A DNA stretch of 52,977 bases from Halomonas organivorans (GTDB lineage: Bacteria; Pseudomonadota; Gammaproteobacteria; Pseudomonadales; Halomonadaceae), in assembly GCF_014192055.1 (NCBI RefSeq), contig NZ_JACHXM010000026.1, positions 1 to 52,977 on the forward strand, in the 5' to 3' direction. Each line of letters opens with the position of its first letter. The stretch's first letter is position 1. Made by a program: the position numbers and the translations under genes. Below, piece by piece: positions 1 to 7,963 of this stretch. The notes beneath the pieces were generated by a model that was not told the DNA's origin, did not search any database, and saw nothing but the letters and a program-made list of their open reading frames with translations.

Positions 1-47
1 ATGGTAGTGTGGGAGTTCCCATGCGAGAGTAGGTCATCGTCAGGCAT
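1..47 (+). rRNA. rrf: 5S ribosomal RNA, 3' end (partial)
   Basis: The first ~47 bases match the conserved 3' portion of gammaproteobacterial 5S rRNA (the ATGGTAGTGTGGG helix strand, the CCCATGCGAGAGTAGG segment and the terminal CAGGCAT). The gene is cut by the left window edge, so the rest of an rRNA operon should lie to the left. It is followed at once by a strong terminator. The exact 3' end is uncertain by a few bases. Confidence 0.9.
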
Positions 48-59
48 CTATACCGAGAA

Positions 60-89
60 AACCCCGGACCGACAGGTTCGGGGTTTTTT
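60..89 (+). terminator. Rho-independent terminator of the rRNA operon
   Basis: An 11-bp stem (60-70 with 75-85, one G-T pair) closes a 4-base loop and is followed by a run of T through 89. Its place 13 bases after the 5S 3' end makes it the rrn operon terminator. Confidence 0.9.
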
Positions 90-431
90 CATGTCTGGTC
101 GATAGGTGTCATGGCGGAGACGGCGTGGGCCGGACGAGGATGCTCCTGGCGCAGGACCAGGGATCAAGGACGCCGCCCATCCTCATGACGTCGTTGGGAT
201 TCGTGGGAGCGCTGCTCCGCAGCGCGATCCACCGCGCAGCGGTGGCAGGTGTCGTGTCTCTGTCAGTCTGGGTGGACCCGGCCAGGCTCCCGGTGGGCCG
301 TAGCGCCATGCATGGCCCCTCCTCGGCGCGTAGTCTTTCGACCTGTCGCTGAACGCCCCGCGGGTGCGCGACGAGGGCGGCGGATAGCGGGGCCCGGCAG
401 GCATCGATCGTCGCGAGTTTCCCCAGACACG
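90..431. other. Intergenic stretch with no recognised gene
   Basis: The stretch lies between the rRNA terminator and the palindrome at 432. Short open frames exist on both strands, but none has a Shine-Dalgarno sequence, a family signature or a protein-like composition that I recognise. I see no tRNA or small RNA here. Confidence 0.5.
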
Positions 432-459
432 AGAAGGCCGGGCGATCGCCCGGCCTTCT
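432..459. terminator. Perfect 28-bp palindrome, probable terminator of the Tim44-like gene
   Basis: Positions 432-445 and 446-459 are exact reverse complements (14-bp arms, no fixed loop, rich in GC). It sits 26 bases past the stop codon of the leftward gene at 485, as expected for a terminator hairpin. A clear T-run is missing on either strand, so a role in RNA stabilisation or as a protein-binding palindrome is also possible. Confidence 0.55.
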
Positions 460-484
460 GCATGCTATATACCGCCAGAGGGGA

Positions 485-1303
485 TCAGGCGGGGTTCTGT
501 TCGATCCCCTGAACGTGCCAGGGCGCACCGTCGCGGAGTTCGCGAACCAGGTGCCAGGTCTCGTTGAAGGCGTTCTGCTCGCCGTTCTCGTCGAGGATGC
601 CATGGAAGAGCACGCTGGCCTCGGCCCGGGAGCCGAGCTCCTGGACACTGCCCAACTCGGCGAACAGGCGCACGATTTCGGTGCGGTTGTTGGCCGGATG
701 CTGATCCCGCTCCTGGCGCAGCAGGTTGTAGAGTTCGGGCGTCACGTAGTCCTGGATCTGCGAGAAATCGTTGTTGTCCCAGGCCCTTTGAAGGGTCATG
801 AAGTGTTCCTTGGCGCCGCCCAGGAAGCGTTCGCGATCGAACCAGTCGGGATCCTTGCCGAGGCCGCCGGCGCCTCCCAGAGGGCCGGCCTGGAAGGCCT
901 GGGGCTGCTCATGCGCCTCGCGGGACGCCGTTGCCGGCCCGCCCGCCATGGCCGGGCGTCGCTTGCGCGCGAAGAGCCGGAACAGCAGGAAAATCGCGCC
1001 GCCAATCAGCAGGATGTCGAGCATGCGCAGGTCATCGAAGGCGCCGCCGAAGAACAGCGAAGCGAGCAGGCCGCCGGCCAGCATGCCGGCGAAGGGGCCG
1101 GCGAAGCGCGACAAGCCGCTGGAAGGCTTGCGCTGGGTGCCGGCTGCTCCGGTAGAGCGGGTGGACGTCGCGCTTGGGGCGTCGGCGGAGCGGGAATAGC
1201 TGCCGAAGCTCTTGCCGCCGCCCATGCGGCGGGCATCGGCGTGGTCGACTGCCAGGCCGAAGCCCAGCAGGCCGACGACGAGCATGACGAGGAGTTGACG
1301 CAT
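485..1303 (-). CDS. Tim44-like domain membrane protein
   Basis: A 272-residue protein. Residues 1-24 form a signal peptide ending in AxA-like HADA; 25-65 are a low-complexity Gly/Ser/Thr linker; two hydrophobic segments at about 67-89 and 92-111 would place it in the inner membrane; 155-270 resemble the bacterial Tim44-like domain, including the YVTPELYNLLRQE type segment and a C-terminal W-H-L-V strand. The family shares the membrane-binding fold of mitochondrial Tim44, but the bacterial role is not settled. It is a single gene, divergent from the isochorismatase-family gene at 1410, and followed by the palindrome at 432-459. Confidence 0.85.
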   Translation of the reverse strand: MRQLLVMLVVGLLGFGLAVDHADARRMGGGKSFGSYSRSADAPSATSTRSTGAAGTQRKPSSGLSRFAGPFAGMLAGGLLASLFFGGAFDDLRMLDILLIGGAIFLLFRLFARKRRPAMAGGPATASREAHEQPQAFQAGPLGGAGGLGKDPDWFDRERFLGGAKEHFMTLQRAWDNNDFSQIQDYVTPELYNLLRQERDQHPANNRTEIVRLFAELGSVQELGSRAEASVLFHGILDENGEQNAFNETWHLVRELRDGAPWHVQGIEQNPA

Positions 1304-1409
1304 CGTGGGTCTCCAGAGAATGTGGCGGAGGATCCGCCGTGAAAAGTCGAGAGCCTCATTCTAGCGACTAAGCGGGTCACCGACACCGTCTATCGAGCGA
1401 GGCCGAACG

Positions 1410-1988
1410 ATGCGTCTGAAGCGTGAGCAGAGCCTGCTGCTGATCGTCGATCTGCAGGTGGGATTGATACCGGTGCTGGAGGGCGGTGAACAGGCCGTCG
1501 TCGAGGCGCGCTGGCTGGGTGGCGTGGCCGGGGTGCTGGACGTGCCGGTGTGGCTGACCGAGCAGTATCCAGCGGGGCTCGGTGGCAACGACCCGCGCCT
1601 GCGAGAGTCGCTCGAAGGTGCGCGTTTCTGGGACAAGACCCGCTTCGATGCCCACGCGGAGCCTGGCTTTGCCGCGACGCTGTCCGCGAGCGGGCGGCGC
1701 CAGATCGTGCTGTGCGGGGCGGAGGCACACATCTGCGTGCTGCAGACGGGGCTCGGGCTACGCGAGGCGGGCTACGAGGTTTTCTGGCTGGCGGAGGCGG
1801 CGGTGAGTCGGCGCTCGGAGGAGGCGTCCCTGGCTCGACGGCGGATCGAGCGGGCCGGCGGCTGGACGGTGAGTGCCGACATGGTGGCCTACGAGTGGCT
1901 GGAGCGTTGCGACGATGCCCGCTTCAAGGACGTGCACCGCCGCTTTCTCAAACCGCGCTCGCCGCGGTCGCTGCGCTTCTTCGATTAG
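1410..1988 (+). CDS. Isochorismatase-family cysteine hydrolase
   Basis: A 192-residue alpha/beta hydrolase of the isochorismatase/nicotinamidase superfamily. The catalytic triad is visible: Asp14 in LIVDLQ, Lys77 in WDKTRF and Cys109 in EAHICV. The length is typical of the short YcaC-like single-domain members. Its substrate cannot be read from the sequence; no siderophore or nicotinamide genes are adjacent, so the context does not favour isochorismate itself. The gene stands alone between the divergent Tim44-like gene and the convergent yaaA. Confidence 0.85.
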   Translation: MRLKREQSLLLIVDLQVGLIPVLEGGEQAVVEARWLGGVAGVLDVPVWLTEQYPAGLGGNDPRLRESLEGARFWDKTRFDAHAEPGFAATLSASGRRQIVLCGAEAHICVLQTGLGLREAGYEVFWLAEAAVSRRSEEASLARRRIERAGGWTVSADMVAYEWLERCDDARFKDVHRRFLKPRSPRSLRFFD

Positions 1989-2013
1989 CGCCGCCGATGC
2001 AGGGCAGCGAGGA

Positions 2014-2796
2014 TCAGGGGCGATCCTGCTCGGCGCGGCAGAACACCAGGGTATCGCCCTCTGATATGGCGGCGTTGAAACGATAGCCGGCCACGTCGAA
2101 GCCCTTGAGGCCCTCGGGATCGTCCAGGCGCTGGCGGATCATCCAGGCCGCCATCAGGCCCCGGGCCTTCTTGGCGTAGAAGCTGATGATCTTGTACTGG
2201 CCGTTTTTCTCGTCCTTGAACACCGGGGTGATCACCCGGGCATCGAGTGCCCTGGCGTCGACGGCCTTGAAGTACTCGTTGGAGGCCAGGTTGACCAGTA
2301 CCTTGCTGCCGCTCTCGGCGATCGCGCGCTCCAGGGCGCCGGTCAGGGTGGGCTTCCAGTAAGCGTAAAGATCCTTGCCGGCGGGGTTGGCCAGTTTGGT
2401 GCCCATCTCCAGGCGGTAGGGCTGAATCAGGTCCAGCGGCCGCAGCAGGCCATAAAGGCCGGAGAGGATGCGCAGGTGGTCCTGGGCGAAGGCGTTGTCG
2501 CCATCGTCGAACGAAGCGGCCTCCAGCCCTACATAGACGTCGCCCTGGAAAGCCTGGGCGGCGGCTTTGGCGTTGTCCGGCGTGAAAGGCGTTTGCCATT
2601 CGGAGAAGCGGGCCGCGTTGAGCCCGGCGATCTTGTCGCTGACGCCCATCAGCTCGCCGATCTGCTGTGGCGAGAGATCGCGCAGGATGCCGATCAGCTC
2701 GCGGCTGCGGTCGAGGAAGTCGGGCTGGGTGGCCTGGGACGTGGTCGCCGGGGTCTCGAAGTCCAACGTCTTGGCGGGCGAGATCACGCTCAGCAT
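2014..2796 (-). CDS. yaaA: Peroxide stress protein YaaA (UPF0246)
   Basis: A 260-residue protein that matches the YaaA/DUF328 family over its full length: the N-terminal ISPAKTLDF start, the LSGLYGLLRP and IQPYRLEMGTK blocks in the middle, and a C-terminal YRFN...LVF segment. In E. coli, YaaA limits intracellular free iron and so reduces Fenton damage during hydrogen peroxide stress; the fold resembles a DNA-binding helix-hairpin-helix protein. It converges on the hydrolase gene at 1988 with only 25 bases between. No OxyR site was identified. Confidence 0.93.
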   Translation of the reverse strand: MLSVISPAKTLDFETPATTSQATQPDFLDRSRELIGILRDLSPQQIGELMGVSDKIAGLNAARFSEWQTPFTPDNAKAAAQAFQGDVYVGLEAASFDDGDNAFAQDHLRILSGLYGLLRPLDLIQPYRLEMGTKLANPAGKDLYAYWKPTLTGALERAIAESGSKVLVNLASNEYFKAVDARALDARVITPVFKDEKNGQYKIISFYAKKARGLMAAWMIRQRLDDPEGLKGFDVAGYRFNAAISEGDTLVFCRAEQDRP

Positions 2797-2898
2797 GGGG
2801 CGCTCCTGTGCCTGGATAGATTCGGCTCGAGTATATCAGGCGCGCCCGCGTGCCGGGGCTATGGACTCGATAGCCCCGGCGCCGTCGAGGGCAAGGCC

Positions 2899-3930
2899 TC
2901 AGGGGCAGGGATTGGGGTAGCGTTGATGTACGGCCTCAATGGCGGCGAGAACGTCCTCGTCGAGGCGCAGCGATTCGCTTTCCAGGTTGCTTTCCAGCTG
3001 CGCCATGCTGGTGGCGCCGATGATGTTGCTGGTCAGGAAGGAGCGCGAGTTGACGTAGGCCAGGGCCATCTGCGCCGGGTCCAGGCCATGCTCGCGGGCA
3101 ATGTTGACGTAGGCGCGGGTCGCCTCGTCGGCGAGCGGCGTGTTATAGCGCTGGAAGCGCTCGAACAGCGTCAGACGTGCGCCCTCGGGCCAGGCGCCGT
3201 CGAGGTACTTGCCGGACAGCTTGCCGAAGGCCAGCGGCGAATAGGCCAGCAGGCCGACGTCCTCGCGATGGGCGATTTCGGCCAGGCCGACCTCGAAGCT
3301 GCGGTTCAGCAGGCTATAGGGGTTCTGCACCGAGGCGACACGGGGCAGCCCCTGGGACTCCGCCACTTGCAGCGCATGCATCACGCCCCAGGGCGTCTCG
3401 TTGGACAGGCCTACGGCGCGGATCTTGCCGGCCTGCACCAGTTCCTGGAGTGCCGCGAGGCTTTCCTCGAGGGTCGTCGCGTCTTCCTCTTCGTCGTGTT
3501 CGTAGCCCAGGCGGCCGAAGAAGTTGGCGCGACGATCGGGCCAGTGCAACTGGTAGAGGTCGACGTAGTCGGTCTGCAACCGCGACAGGCTGTCGTCGAT
3601 GGCTTGATGAAGGTGCTCGCGGGTCAGGCGTGGCCCGCCGCGGATGTGATCGAGGCCCGGACCGGCAGCCTTGGTGGCGATGATGACGTCGTCCCGGGAC
3701 CCCCGCGCCTTGAGCCAGCTACCGATGTAGGCCTCGGTGAGTCCCTGGGTTTCGGCCCGAGGCGGCACCGGATACATCTCGGCGGTGTCGATGAAGTTGA
3801 TGCCGAAGGCCACGGCACGGTCGAGTTGCTCGTGGGCTTCGGCCTCGCTGTTCTGCTCGCCGAAGGTCATGGTGCCGAGGCATAGCCGGCTGACCTCGAG
3901 GCCGGTCCGGCCCAGGGGGCGGGTCTGCAT
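2899..3930 (-). CDS. Tas-like NADP(H)-dependent aldo/keto reductase
   Basis: A 343-residue TIM-barrel aldo/keto reductase. The AKR catalytic tetrad is present: Asp48 and Tyr53 in FIDTAEMYP, Lys87 in IATKAAG, and His129 in YQLHWPDR. The EMYPVPP sequence after Asp48 and the long insertion after the H-W-P-D block are typical of the Tas subgroup. Tas of E. coli was found as a suppressor of tyrosine auxotrophy in starved cells; its natural substrate is unclear. The gene stands alone and is divergent from the Sel1-repeat gene at 4154. Confidence 0.88.
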   Translation of the reverse strand: MQTRPLGRTGLEVSRLCLGTMTFGEQNSEAEAHEQLDRAVAFGINFIDTAEMYPVPPRAETQGLTEAYIGSWLKARGSRDDVIIATKAAGPGLDHIRGGPRLTREHLHQAIDDSLSRLQTDYVDLYQLHWPDRRANFFGRLGYEHDEEEDATTLEESLAALQELVQAGKIRAVGLSNETPWGVMHALQVAESQGLPRVASVQNPYSLLNRSFEVGLAEIAHREDVGLLAYSPLAFGKLSGKYLDGAWPEGARLTLFERFQRYNTPLADEATRAYVNIAREHGLDPAQMALAYVNSRSFLTSNIIGATSMAQLESNLESESLRLDEDVLAAIEAVHQRYPNPCP

Positions 3931-4009
3931 CCGTCACTCCTCATCATGGGGTTGGGGCGGTTCGCACCGCATGGTAGCCCCGGGGGGCGGGATCGTAAAT
4001 GTCGGGGGG

Positions 4010-4038
4010 TTGAGTCGCCGCCGGGGCGGGCGTATGCT
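4010..4038 (+). promoter_or_regulatory. Candidate sigma-70 promoter for the Sel1-repeat gene
   Basis: TTGAGT at 4010-4015 and TATGCT at 4033-4038 are separated by 17 bases, a good match to a sigma-70 promoter. The gene starts about 110 bases downstream, so the leader would be long. Prediction from consensus only. Confidence 0.4.
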
Positions 4039-4153
4039 TGCGACCCCGTTGCCCCGGCGGAGGCCGCAGGGCCGATTTCCCCAGGACAGGACGCCGGACA
4101 CAGGATGGTGCTCGACGTCGTCAATCGAACCACTGGACGCAAGGTTGTTTGCC

Positions 4154-4648
4154 ATGCAGCAGGCATCATCATTGTTCACTCGGATCGAGTATCGTCTGGC
4201 ACGACAGCTGTTTCATACCCGCTGGCTGCCGCGCTCGCCGCGCACCCAGCGTCTGACGCTGCATCTTTTCCAGCGTTGTGCCGACGCCGGCCATCCGGCG
4301 GCGTTGTCCCTGTATGGCCACATGCTGTTCCATCGCGCCGTCTCGCCCCAGGACAAGGCGCGTGGCGCCCGTTACGTGCTCGAGGCCGCGCAGAGCGGCG
4401 ACCGTCATGCCCAGTATCAGGCGGGGCAGATCTACGAACACGGTTGCGCCCAGTATCCACGCCGCGACGATCGTGCGGTGACCTGGTATGCGCGCGCCGG
4501 GGAAGCGGGACATCCGCTGGCCGCGGAGCGCCTGGCGCGGGCCTATCGCGACGGTGAACTTGGGCTGCCTGAAGACCCTGAACGCACCGGGCACTGGCAG
4601 GCCCTGGCCGAGTCACTGGACAGCGGCGAAGCCGGGACGCGACACTAG
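4154..4648 (+). CDS. Sel1-repeat protein
   Basis: A 164-residue protein with about three Sel1-like (TPR-related) repeats: an AGHPAALSLYG block near residue 45, a SGDRHAQYQAGQIYEHG block near 85, and an AGHPLAAERLARAYRDG block near 125. The first 30 residues are basic and lack a signal peptide, so it is probably cytoplasmic. Such repeats usually mediate protein-protein contacts; no partner can be inferred. The start at ATG 4154 was chosen because an upstream in-frame extension would run into the promoter region and the antisense reductase gene. It is followed by the exonuclease gene after 42 bases, probably one transcript. Confidence 0.75.
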   Translation: MQQASSLFTRIEYRLARQLFHTRWLPRSPRTQRLTLHLFQRCADAGHPAALSLYGHMLFHRAVSPQDKARGARYVLEAAQSGDRHAQYQAGQIYEHGCAQYPRRDDRAVTWYARAGEAGHPLAAERLARAYRDGELGLPEDPERTGHWQALAESLDSGEAGTRH

Positions 4649-4690
4649 GATGATGGCGCCTCGTGACGAGGCGGTGCTCCCCGGTCGTCA

Positions 4691-5218
4691 ATGAGCGGCG
4701 ACTCTACATCATCAAGGACTCAGCAGCCCGTGACGCTACCGACACTGCTGGATATCGAAGCGTCCGGATTCGGACGCGGCAGCTACCCCATCGAGGTCGG
4801 CCTGGCCCGTTCGGACGGCAGTACCTGTGCCTTTCTCATCCAGCCTCTCGAGGAATGGACGCACTGGGACCCCAAGGCGGAACTCCTGCATGGCATTTCG
4901 CGCGGCCGCCTGGCGCGCGAGGGCTATCCCGTGCGCCAGGTGGCGCGCTGGCTGAATGACGAGCTCGCCGATATCGGCGTGGCCTACAGTGACAGCTGGG
5001 GCTACGACAACACCTGGCTGTCGCTGCTCTTCCATCACGCCGGCATGCTGCCGGCCTTCCGCCTGGAGGCCCTGCGTCGCCTGCTCAGCGAGGCCCAGCT
5101 GGCGAGCTGGAGCGCCACCAAGGAGGCGATCATCCGCGAGCGGGGCATCCACCGCCACCGCGCCGGCGAGGATGCCCTGCTGCTGCAGCTGACCTATCAG
5201 CGCACCCAGGCGCTCTAG
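4691..5218 (+). CDS. DEDD-type 3'-5' exonuclease-like protein
   Basis: A 175-residue RNase H-fold protein. The acidic residues of the DEDDh exonuclease superfamily can be placed: Asp21 and Glu23 in LLDIEASGFG, Asp106 in SWGYD, His154 or His156, and Asp161 in HRAGED. It is shorter than DnaQ or RNase T, and no other domain is present. The substrate (DNA or RNA) is unknown. Its last four bases overlap the stop region of the convergent oxidoreductase gene, so the two 3' ends are interlocked and there is no room for a separate terminator. Confidence 0.75.
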   Translation: MSGDSTSSRTQQPVTLPTLLDIEASGFGRGSYPIEVGLARSDGSTCAFLIQPLEEWTHWDPKAELLHGISRGRLAREGYPVRQVARWLNDELADIGVAYSDSWGYDNTWLSLLFHHAGMLPAFRLEALRRLLSEAQLASWSATKEAIIRERGIHRHRAGEDALLLQLTYQRTQAL

Positions 5219-6186
5219 GCCTCGCCACCAACCTCGAGCAGTACCTTGCCGACATTGGCATCCGCCTGGACATGGGCATGGGCCGCCTCCGCCTCGGCAA
5301 TCGGCCAGCTGCGGTCGATCAACGGGGCGATCTCGCCACTTGCCAGTCGTGGCCACACATGCGCTTGCAGCGCGGCCAGGATCTTGCCTTTCTCCGCCGG
5401 CGGACGACTGCGCAGGGTCGAGCCGATCACCCGCTGGCGTTTCATCAGCAGCCGCCCGAAGTCCAGTTCCGCCTGGCGCCCGCCCATGAAGCCGATCACC
5501 ACCAGCCGACCGTCGGTGTTCAGCACCTGCTGGTTGTCGGCCAGATAGCTTGCGCCTACCGGGTCCAGGATCAGGTCGGCCCCGCCCCAGTCCTTCACCG
5601 CATCGACGAAACTGCCCCGGTGGCGATTCCAGCCGGCCTCGGCGCCCAGCTCCTGGCAGGTGGCCAACTTGGCGTCGCTGCCGAGGGTGACGAAGCAGGG
5701 ATGATCGAAGGATCGACACAGCTGGATGGCGGCAGTGCCAACGCCGCTCGCCCCGGCGTGCAGCAGCACCCGCTCGCCCGACGCCAGGGCTCCCTCCATG
5801 AACAGATTTAGCCAGGCGGTGGCGAACGCTTCCGGTAGGGCGGCGGCCTGCCGGAGATCGAGGCCGTCGGGCAGCGGCAGTACCTGTCGGGCGTCGACCA
5901 CCACCTCCTCGGCGTAGCCGCCGCCGGCCAGCAGGGCGCAGACCCGCTGGCCGGCTTCCAGTCCGTCGACGCCTTCGCCGATCTCGATCAGCGTGCCGCT
6001 GACCTCCAGTCCGAGCACCGCAGAGGCCCCGGGCGGCGGCGGATAATGGCCGGCGCGCTGCATCAGGTCGGCGCGGTTGACGCCGGCCCAGGCGATCTTG
6101 AGCCGCACCTCGCCGGGAGCGGGGCCGGCCGGGGCGGGCGACTCTCGCCAGGTCATGCGCTCTTCATCGTGGTGAATGGCCAGCAT
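5215..6186 (-). CDS. NAD(P)H quinone oxidoreductase, PIG3/QOR-type MDR protein
   Basis: A 323-residue zinc-independent medium-chain dehydrogenase/reductase. The GroES-like N-terminal half carries AGVNRADLMQR and a PPPPGAS loop; the Rossmann half has an AGASGVGTAA dinucleotide-binding loop. These are hallmarks of the PIG3/TP53I3 quinone oxidoreductase group. The start at 6186 is supported by GGAGGATC a few bases upstream; a longer frame to 6285 has no ribosome-binding site and an atypical sequence. It lies 49 bases after the LOG-family gene, likely in one operon. Confidence 0.88.
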   Translation of the reverse strand: MLAIHHDEERMTWRESPAPAGPAPGEVRLKIAWAGVNRADLMQRAGHYPPPPGASAVLGLEVSGTLIEIGEGVDGLEAGQRVCALLAGGGYAEEVVVDARQVLPLPDGLDLRQAAALPEAFATAWLNLFMEGALASGERVLLHAGASGVGTAAIQLCRSFDHPCFVTLGSDAKLATCQELGAEAGWNRHRGSFVDAVKDWGGADLILDPVGASYLADNQQVLNTDGRLVVIGFMGGRQAELDFGRLLMKRQRVIGSTLRSRPPAEKGKILAALQAHVWPRLASGEIAPLIDRSWPIAEAEAAHAHVQADANVGKVLLEVGGEA

Positions 6187-6235
6187 GGGAGATCCTCCGG
6201 TCGATGGGGGTGAGCGCCCTGCACCGTCGATCGAC

Positions 6236-6793
6236 TCAGCGTCGATCGCTGTCCAACTGGCCCTCCAGGGCATCGAGCAAGGCATCGGGTTCGTCAGCCG
6301 CGAGCAACTCCTCGCGAGTATGGGCGTCGAGGAAGCCGTGCTCCACCGTGCTGTCCAGGAAGGTCAACAGCGGCGTGTAGAAACCGCCGGTGTCGAGCAG
6401 GCCAATGGGTTTGTCATGCAGCCCCAGATAGCGCCAGGTCCAGGCTTCGAACAGCTCCTCCAGGGTGCCGATGCCGCCGGGCAAGGCGATGAAGGCATCG
6501 CTGTGGGCCGCCATGCTGGCCTTGCGCTCGTGCATGTTGCGCACTCGGATCAGCCGGGTCAGCTCGAGGTGCGCCTGTTCGCGCTCCACCAGATGATCCG
6601 GCATCACCCCGACGACGTCGCCGCCGGCCGTCAGCACGCTGTTGGCCAGCTCGCCCATCATGCCGACCCGGGCGCCGCCATAGACCAGCGAGTGGCCGCG
6701 GCGGGCCAGGGCCTTGCCCAGGGCGCGAGCGGCGGCGAGGAAGCGGGGGTCGCGGCCTTCCCGAGAGCCCAGATAGACGCAGAAACTCGACAT
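6236..6793 (-). CDS. LOG-family protein (TIGR00730-type Rossmann fold)
   Basis: A 185-residue protein with the signatures of the LOG family: VYGGARVGMMG near residue 37, MHERKASM at 88-95 and PGGIGTLEE at 105-113. Members hydrolyse nucleotide 5'-monophosphates such as cytokinin riboside monophosphates to free base and ribose 5-phosphate (phosphoribohydrolases); some bacterial members are annotated as lysine decarboxylases, which is generally regarded as an error. All the key catalytic Arg, Lys and Glu positions appear to be kept. The gene is upstream of the quinone oxidoreductase. Confidence 0.88.
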   Translation of the reverse strand: MSSFCVYLGSREGRDPRFLAAARALGKALARRGHSLVYGGARVGMMGELANSVLTAGGDVVGVMPDHLVEREQAHLELTRLIRVRNMHERKASMAAHSDAFIALPGGIGTLEELFEAWTWRYLGLHDKPIGLLDTGGFYTPLLTFLDSTVEHGFLDAHTREELLAADEPDALLDALEGQLDSDRR

Positions 6794-6863
6794 GGTGTTC
6801 TCTCCTTGATGAACCCCTCATCCTAGCGGGGGCGGATAGCCGGCGGCAAAGCTTGCGACCACG

Positions 6864-6887
6864 AAAAAGGGCGCCGAGGGCGCCCTT
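6864..6887 (-). terminator. Rho-independent terminator downstream of the 40-codon membrane peptide gene
   Basis: A 9-bp perfect GC-rich stem (6867-6875 with 6879-6887) with a 3-base loop is followed on the minus strand by five T residues (6868-6864). It lies 24 bases after the stop codon of the small gene at 6912 and separates it from the LOG-family gene. Confidence 0.8.
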
Positions 6888-6911
6888 GCGGAAGCATCGG
6901 TCGTGACGCGC

Positions 6912-7034
6912 TCAGCGGGCGCGGGCGGCATCGCGACGAATGGCGCGGCGCAGCAGGGCAATGCCGCCGATGGCGATGCCGATCAGGCTGGCGATCAGAG
7001 CGAGGCTGGCGATCACGTGGGTGTCCAGATACAT
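6912..7034 (-). CDS. 40-residue single-pass membrane peptide
   Basis: A small frame, ATG to TGA, encoding 40 residues. Residues 1-6 are polar (MYLDTH), 7-29 form one uninterrupted hydrophobic helix built of Ala, Leu, Ile and Gly, and 30-40 are strongly basic (RRAIRRDAARAR), which predicts an N-out, C-in transmembrane helix by the positive-inside rule. AGGAG stands about 5 bases before the ATG, and a strong terminator follows the stop. Both signals, plus the fitting composition, argue for a real gene. I do not recognise a family. It lies 34 bases downstream of the DUF501 gene and may share its transcript. Confidence 0.7.
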   Translation of the reverse strand: MYLDTHVIASLALIASLIGIAIGGIALLRRAIRRDAARAR

Positions 7035-7068
7035 GGGGGCTCCTGTTGTGATGTCGTTATGGAGGGCG

Positions 7069-7590
7069 TCAGGGCAGGCGGTCGATGACGCCGTATTCGG
7101 CGTCGACCCACTGGCCGATGACGTTGTTGCCGCACAGGTGGTGCGCGTACTGGGTGTGCAGGCAGCGTACCTGATCCCAGTTGGCGATGCCGCCGATGCC
7201 GCGCTCGCGCAATACCTCGGCGTAGCCGCGGCGCTCTACCTCGTCGCGCTGGGCCGGCGTCATGTGTCGCCAGCGGGCGGCCACGTAGTCTTCATGGCTG
7301 CGATGGTAGGCGGCGAGGAAGTCGGGATCCTCCTTCAGCCGAGCCTCGAGGGTCTTGATCACCCCGGCGGCTTCGATGCGCGACAGCTCGATCTTGAGGC
7401 GCTCGTCGCTCAGCCAGTAGAGGGTCGGGAAGGGCGCTTCGTCGACGATGGGCGCCATGCGCAGCACCAGCGGCGTGCCCTCGCCGTCGGTGGCGGCCAG
7501 CGCCTCGATGCCACGGGGGGCGCGGCCGAGCTGCTCGGCGATGACGGCGAGCTGGCGGTCGTCAGGCGTCGTGTCGGGGTGGATCACCAT
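7069..7590 (-). CDS. DUF501 domain protein
   Basis: A 173-residue protein that matches the DUF501 family in layout: an N-terminal QLGR.PRG motif, a central FPTLYWL segment, the HxxYVAARW region and a C-terminal GIGGI...VRCLHTQYAHHL...N.IG block. The conserved Cys and His residues at the end (RCLHTQYAHHLCG) suggest metal or substrate binding, but no function has been established that I can name. Its first 29 bases overlap the 3' end of the 109-residue gene upstream, which suggests translational coupling. Confidence 0.8.
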   Translation of the reverse strand: MVIHPDTTPDDRQLAVIAEQLGRAPRGIEALAATDGEGTPLVLRMAPIVDEAPFPTLYWLSDERLKIELSRIEAAGVIKTLEARLKEDPDFLAAYHRSHEDYVAARWRHMTPAQRDEVERRGYAEVLRERGIGGIANWDQVRCLHTQYAHHLCGNNVIGQWVDAEYGVIDRLP

Positions 7591-7891
7591 CGTCGGGGTT
7601 GTCTCGTATGAACTTGTTCGAGCGTCCCACGGCGCGAAAGAAAGTGCGATTGAGCTGCTCGGGGGTGGGCACGTAGTGCCAGTGCCGTTCGCAGTACTCG
7701 TTGCCCCGCGCCATCAGGACATCGTAGAGGCGGTTGAAGGGCGCATCATAATCGTAGGGGTCGGCCCCGAACAAGCGGATATGCGGGAAGTCGGCGAAGC
7801 GCTCCAGGAAGAAATTCTCCAGGTCGGCCTCCACGGCACGGTGGCGGGCGACGTCGTCGGGATCGAGCCAGAGGTCGTAGCGGATGGCCAT
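7562..7891 (-). CDS. Hypothetical 109-residue protein, coupled to DUF501
   Basis: I do not recognise this family. The product is soluble-looking, rich in acidic and aromatic residues, with a compact C-terminal segment CERHWHYVPTPEQL followed by FFRAVGRSNKF. There is no signal peptide or membrane segment. The 29-base overlap with the DUF501 gene, longer than a usual stop-start overlap, and the GGAGCC upstream of the ATG at 7891 support expression as one operon with DUF501. A shared pathway with DUF501 is inference from the overlap only. Confidence 0.65.
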   Translation of the reverse strand: MAIRYDLWLDPDDVARHRAVEADLENFFLERFADFPHIRLFGADPYDYDAPFNRLYDVLMARGNEYCERHWHYVPTPEQLNRTFFRAVGRSNKFIRDNPDDGDPPRHDA

Positions 7892-7963
7892 GAGCGGCTC
7901 CTTGAGAGGATGGGCGCGAGCGAAGCGGGCATGAGACTGGGACCGCGCGTGGTGGCATTCGGC

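Noticed and set aside
125..352. 75-codon plus-strand frame after the rRNA terminator
   Set aside because: No ribosome-binding site, no family resemblance, and several other frames of similar length overlap it; probably chance.
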